Under the pieces are notes generated by a model. It was not told the DNA's origin. It saw nothing but the letters and a program-made list of their open reading frames with translations, and searched no databases. DNA of 64,000 nt from Perca fluviatilis (lineage: Eukaryota; Chordata; Actinopteri; Perciformes; Percidae): positions 9,969,085 through 10,033,084 of the forward strand of contig NC_053116.1 of the NCBI RefSeq assembly GCF_010015445.1. Reading direction: 5' to 3'. Shown here piece after piece: positions 59,560 through 64,000 of the stretch; positions within the stretch are counted from its first letter, which is position 1; every line of letters begins with the position of its first letter. A program made the translations under genes and the position numbers.

Positions 59560-59960
59560 GCTCTGTGTCAGCCCACTCCAGAATAAATTGGATCCGAAGG
59601 ATTTACGGCATACCTGATTGCAGCGACTTGGGGGTAATGAGAACCTTTTAAAATGAGATTGCCTTTGGGTGGGGGCATCGCCGGAGGGCCCTAACCTCTG
59701 CCCCCATCCCCCATGCAGCTCTAACAACACTGCAGATGTTTTCCTGCTCCCACTCTTTAGCTGGAATAAGCACACATGCCTGTCAGGGCCACCCAGAGAG
59801 CGAGACCCAGACCCGACTTCCATTCTGTCGGCCTGCTGTAAATTCGGCAGCAGTCATATCAGCGCCTGACAGCGGCTGTGGCTCAGCTAATCTCTTGAAG
59901 CTTTAAACAATGCGGTTGTCAGAGGCAGGCCCCGCCAAGCCCCTCAGCTAAGCTGAGCCT
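59560..59960. promoter_or_regulatory. Candidate conserved non-coding block
   Basis: A 400-bp GC-richer segment stands out from the AT-rich, repeat-filled flanks. It has no repeat ends, no convincing frame and several palindromic GC words. Possible enhancer of a neighbouring gene, but conservation cannot be tested here. Confidence 0.25.
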
Positions 59961-60139
59961 CAGAGTGGCAAATGATCCCCAGCAGAACTCGTCTTTCTGT
60001 TCTGCTGTGTTGCAGCCAGATGTGCAGTGCAGAAATGTGTGGAAATGCTTGAAGCAGGTCAACTGCATCAAACGAAACCTCCTTCCTTCATCTTTTAGCC
60101 AAAGCTGTGTGGCTCGAGGGATGGTCCGTCAGTCAGTCC

Positions 60140-60310
60140 AACACTTTGGTCCAGACTGAAATATCTCAACAACTATGAATGGATTGCCATGAATTTTTTT
60201 TACAGACATTCAGAGTTCCCAGAGGACTAATCCTAATGACTGTGGTGATCCCCTGACGTTTTTCTTTAGCACCACCATGAGGTTGACATTTATGGTTTTA
60301 AAGAGTGTTT
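60140..60310 (+). repeat. Fish interspersed repeat fragment
   Basis: GACTGAAATATCTCAACAAC, ATGGATTGCCATGAA, CCCAGAGGAC and GTGATCCCCTGACG match the family at 23170 and 61190. Confidence 0.65.
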
Positions 60311-60331
60311 TTGCTGTCTACATTGAGGAGG

Positions 60332-60711
60332 TGTGTTTTAACTTGTGCCTCCTGTTTACAGGTTACTAATTAGAGTAACTCAGCTCACCTGGGTCTGGTG
60401 TGCTGAGGCCTCTTAAACTGCAGTATCCTCTGTCTCTCCCACTCCCTGCTGTCTCCACAGGCACACTGAGGTTTGGCTTGGTTAAGGTATGTTCTCCTAG
60501 GTTTGCTTTTTGCTGAGTTTACACTTGACAACACCAACACCCACTCACTCATGCACACCCTACACAGCTGTTTCCACTTACTTCCACATCTTATTCTGTA
60601 TATTGTAGATTTGGTCTAATTTGGTTCCATTTGGTTTAATAAAGTATTGTTTATACATTCAACATGGTGTTGTCTCCCTCTTTGTTATGACCAACTGAGC
60701 CAGGTCATGAC
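60332..60711. repeat. LTR-like sequence, possibly solo
   Basis: It starts TGTGTTTTAACTTG, contains an AATAAA near 60639 and ends GGTCATGACA, compatible with the TG...CA ends of an LTR. No reliable target duplication and no internal coding region are present, so the call is weak. Confidence 0.25.
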
Positions 60712-61189
60712 AAGAGGAACTACACAGTTTTTTTTTTTTAGCTTAATTTTCCTTAACTGAACAGCTTCTGAGTCATTGGAATGGTTATATGACTTTTTTT
60801 TCGAGTTGAATGGTGGCTGTCTTGCTCCCCCCCCCCCCTAGCGCCTGTGAGTGGAAAAACCACCCTTGCAACTTTCGGCCGGCGAGCCACGGCCTCAGCG
60901 TCAGGAAGTATCGTGTGAAATCAGGTCTCTCGATGTAACTAATGCTTCACGGCATTGCACGCGTACAGGAACCGACTAGCTATAAGAACAAGGTAGCGAT
61001 GGCGTTTTTCACACTATCGTCATGGCTAAGCCGGAAAAAGAAGCAGAAAGCTAGGAAAGCATTGTCGGAGGAACAGAGAAGGAGGAAATGGCAGACTGAC
61101 CGAGCGAGGAGTCAGTCATTTGTTCCGAAGCTGTAGGGCGAGCTCTATAGAGAAACCTGCGAGCAAAAAGCCAAAACTGCATAGCGTCC
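60712..61189. other. Intergenic, nothing recognised
   Basis: A poly-T run (~60728) and a poly-C run (~60829) are present. A 64-codon frame at 60942-61136 has a basic composition (KKKQKARKA) but no other support. Confidence 0.35.
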
Positions 61190-61830
61190 CTTCAAGTGAA
61201 ATGTCTCCATAATTGAGTGGATTGCCATGACATTTAATACAATTATTCATGATCCCCAGTGGATGAATCCTGGTGACTTCAGGGTTACATTGACTTTTCA
61301 TCTAGTACTATCATCGGGTCAATGTTCTCACTTCTCCAGTGGAATATCCCAACAGTTGCCAGAAAAACTGGCACAACATTTTGTGCAGGCATCCAGGGTT
61401 CCCAGAGGATGTATCCTAATGATTTTAATAATCCCCTGAATTTTCCTGTAGCGCTGGCAGAAGGTTGATGTTTTAAATATGTCAACAACTATTGCATGGA
61501 TTAACATGAAATCTGGTTCAGACATACTGTATGTAGATGTTCCTCCCGCTATGCAATTGTAAAAACTTTGGTGATAGCTTAACTTTTCATCCCCATCAGT
61601 TGTTTATGATAAAATACCTGCAAAACTAATGACATTCAGCCTCAGCTGTACTTTGTATTTCTTGCTAATTAGCAAGTGTTAGCTAACACTAAACAAAGAT
61701 GTTGAATATGGAAACCCTGCAAAGCATCAGAATGTTAGCATTGTCACTGAGTTTATAAGTAGAATTTAGCCCAAAGCACCACTGTGCTTCAGTATGGCCT
61801 CACAGAGCTGCTAGCATGGCTGTAGTGTTG
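61190..61830 (+). repeat. Fish interspersed repeat, long copy
   Basis: It starts with AGTGAAATGTCTCCATAATT, has repeated blocks (CCCAGAGGATG, GATTTTAATAATCCCCTGAA) and ends in the GCTAACA/AGCACCACTGTGCTTCAG and CACAGAGCTGCTAGCATGGC part. The longest copy of the family in the window. Non-coding. Confidence 0.65.
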
Positions 61831-62663
61831 TTTCAAAATGTATGCACTTATTTATCAGGCCACATCGTAATTCATGTGTTGTTCCTCCTTGAATATGAAG
61901 CACATGTTTTTCCCCTCTTCCTTTCTCTCTTCTATATCAACACAGTGAAGGTTATTGGGGAGGCAGGCTGCAGATTAGATACCAAAGCCATTATAAATCA
62001 CATGGGCAGGATCAGTAGAGAGGAAGGCTACGGTGTAAATTTTCCAGTGTGAAAGCATTGCCTCCCACACTTGACACAGTTAATCAGGAAGCTCTCACTG
62101 ACGTCCATAAATAGCCCCACATTAGTCAGTTCACACCGCCTCAGCATTCTGCGTGAGATGCATGTGGACAACACTACTGTGACTTCATAATAAAACGTAG
62201 GAGTGTCCACACGCTGAGGCCATGCACTGGTAAAGTCAGTTTCAAACTTGACTGAATTCATTAGGCTTGTGCTATTTCTGAATGCTGTTGTAGAGGGCTG
62301 CCTCACATTCTGACCCTCTGTAAGGGAAATGAAAACTGGCTGATGGAATGAAGATTTTTGTCCTCAGGGAGCTTGGTGAGATAGAATATTTGGCGCCGTT
62401 TTGTTCATGACACTGTTTTCATTTAACAATATCGGACTCTCACAGCGAGGTGCAGACCATTGTTATCTAGTCTTCATCAGAGTGGTGTCTGACAGTTGTC
62501 AGGCGGCTTATAGATCACTACGTCTACTAAGTATACAAAATCACATAATTATCATCTTCTTTTAACACTTCAAAATAAGCAACAACAAACAGACCAGACT
62601 TACTCCTGAATATCTCCTAAATATCCTACTGGATACAGACATTCACATGAATTTGAATATATA
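61831..62663. other. Intergenic, nothing recognised
   Basis: No gene or repeat end is identified. Confidence 0.4.
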
Positions 62664-64000
62664 CAGTGCCTTGCGAAAGTATTCGGCCCCCTTGAACTTT
62701 TCGACCTTTTGCCACATTTCAGGCCTCAAACATAAAGATATAAAACTGTAATTTTTTGTGAAGAATCAACAACAAGTGGGACACAATCATGAATTGGAAC
62801 GAAATTTATTGGATATTTCAAACCTTCTAAACAAATAAAAAACTGAAATATTGGGCGTGCAAAATTATTCAGCCCCCTTAAGTTAATACTTTGTAAGCGC
62901 CACCTTTTGCTGCGATTACAGCTGTAAGTCGCTTGGGGTATGTCTCTATCAGTTTTGCACATCGAGACTGACATTTTTGCGCATTCCTCCTTGCAAAACA
63001 GCTCGAGCTCAGTGAGGTTGGATGGAGAGCGTTTGTGAACAGCAGTTTTCAGTTCTTTCCACAGATTCTTGATTGGATTCAGGTCTGGACTTTGACTTGG
63101 CCATTCTAACACCTGGATATGTTTATTTGTGAACCATTCCATTGTAGATTTTGCTTTATGTTTTGGATCATTGTCTTGTTGGAAGACAAATCTCCGTCCC
63201 AGTCTCAGGTCTTTTGCAGACTCCATCAGGTTTTCTTCCAGAATGGTCCTGTATTTGGCTCCATCCATCTTCCCATCAATTTGAACCATCTTCCCTGTCC
63301 CTGCTGAAGAAAATCAGGCCCAAACCATGATGCTGCCACCACCATGTTTGACAGTGGGGATGGTGTGTTCAGGGTGATGAGCTGTGTTGCTTTTACGCCA
63401 AACATAACGTTTTGCATTGTTGCCAAAATGTTCGATTTTGGTTTCATCTGACCACAGCACCTTCTTCCACATGTTTGGTGTGTCTCCCAGGTGGCTTTTG
63501 GCAAACTTTAAACAACACTTTTTATGGATATCTTTAAGAAATGGCTTTCTTCTTGCCACTCTTCCATAAAGGCCAGATTTGTGCAGTATACGACTGATTG
63601 TTGTCCTATGGACAGAGTCTCCCACCTCAGCTGTAGATCTCTGCAGTTCATCCAGAGTGATCATGGGCCTCTTGGCTGCATCTCTGATCAGTCTTCTCAT
63701 TGTATGAGCTGAAAGTTTAGAGGGGACGGCCGGTGTCCGTAGATTTGTAGTGGTCTGATACTCCTTCCATTTCAATATTATCGCTTGCACAGTGCTCCTT
63801 GGGATGTTATTAAGCTGGGAAATCTTTTTGTATCCAAATCCGGCTTTAAACTTCTCCACAACAGTATCTCGGACCTGCCTGGTGTGTTCCTTGTTCTTCA
63901 TGATGCTCTCTGCGCTTTAAACAGACCTCTGAGACTATCACAGAGCAGGTGCATTTATACGGAGACTTGATTACACACAGCTGGATTCTATTTATCATCA
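62664..64000 (-). mobile_element. Tc1-like transposon, copy 2 (cut by window end)
   Basis: It begins CAGTGCCTTGCGAAAGTATT after TA (62662-62663), the same family and orientation as copy 1 and nearly identical to it. It retains the transposase C-terminus that copy 1 has lost. The right inverted repeat lies beyond the window. Confidence 0.95.
62878..63901 (-). pseudogene. Tc1-like transposase, frameshifted and catalytic Glu lost (copy 2)
   Basis: The N-terminal 195 residues are open, from MKNKEHTRQVRDTVVEKF through a paired DNA-binding region (GYKKISQLNNIPRSTVQ) and on to WSDETKIEHFGNN with the first Asp. A frame change near 63310 follows. The second Asp is in FQQDNDPKHK. The third motif reads SPDLNPIKNLWKEL, where the family has NPIENLW, so the catalytic Glu is now Lys. 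A further one-base insertion near 62965 shifts the C-terminus, which in the right frame ends LTAVIAAKGGAYKVLT. Dead copy. Confidence 0.93.

Noticed and set aside
1..64000. CAMK2N1 or CDA exons expected from synteny
   Set aside because: I looked for their characteristic sequences and found none, so they probably lie outside the window.
1..64000. CRISPR arrays, operons, bacterial-type signals
   Set aside because: Regular repeats present are microsatellites, a minisatellite or transposon parts. The genes are spliced and eukaryotic.

Overview
The window is vertebrate nuclear DNA, almost certainly from a ray-finned (percomorph-type) fish. It has spliced genes with GT-AG introns, AT-rich intergenic DNA, and many teleost-style transposons (Tc1-like, hAT, PIF/Harbinger, TTAA-flanked miniature elements, tRNA-derived SINE, LINE tails). 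Only two host protein genes are recognised: MUL1 (minus strand, 10466-14241, four coding exons, 352 aa) and FAM43B (plus strand, 27422-28408, one exon, 328 aa). They lie head to head about 13 kb apart. From memory the same pair is adjacent on human chromosome 1p36, so this looks like conserved synteny. I did not find the expected outer neighbours CAMK2N1 or CDA.

Layout. 1-10 kb: intergenic DNA with a LINE remnant, hAT-type copies carrying a LINE/SINE tail, a TTAA-type miniature element and a 52-bp tandem duplication. 10-16 kb: MUL1, whose introns are largely transposon-derived. 16-27 kb: intergenic, with a hAT miniature element, a ~72-bp minisatellite, common fish repeats and one TATA-box-plus-exon candidate. 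27-29.5 kb: FAM43B. 29.5-40 kb: intergenic, with miniature elements, a SINE, CGCA microsatellites and a suspicious homopolymer block.

40-50 kb: an 8.45-kb DNA transposon (41339-49788) inserted in a minisatellite. Its inverted repeats are about 0.74 and 0.88 kb, and each contains the same promoter-like sequence and the same 10-codon first exon. Between them lie a decayed rve-type integrase gene on the plus strand and a gene for a HECT C-lobe protein on the minus strand. A Tc1 copy, a mariner remnant, a hAT miniature element and a duplicated TTAA-type element have inserted into it.

52.7-58.9 kb: a three-level nest. A hAT element (52740-58911, 8-bp target duplication) holds a two-gene PIF/Harbinger element (53937-58762, 3-bp duplication). 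Inside that, a 645-bp element with a 9-10 bp duplication has split the first exon of the Harbinger transposase. The Harbinger Myb/SANT partner gene has a one-base frameshift. 59-64 kb: a possible conserved non-coding block, fish repeats, an LTR-like sequence and a second Tc1 copy running off the window end.

No rRNA, true tRNA gene, CRISPR array or operon is visible. All calls were made by reading the sequence. Family names for repeats rest on recognised motifs, not on a database search.
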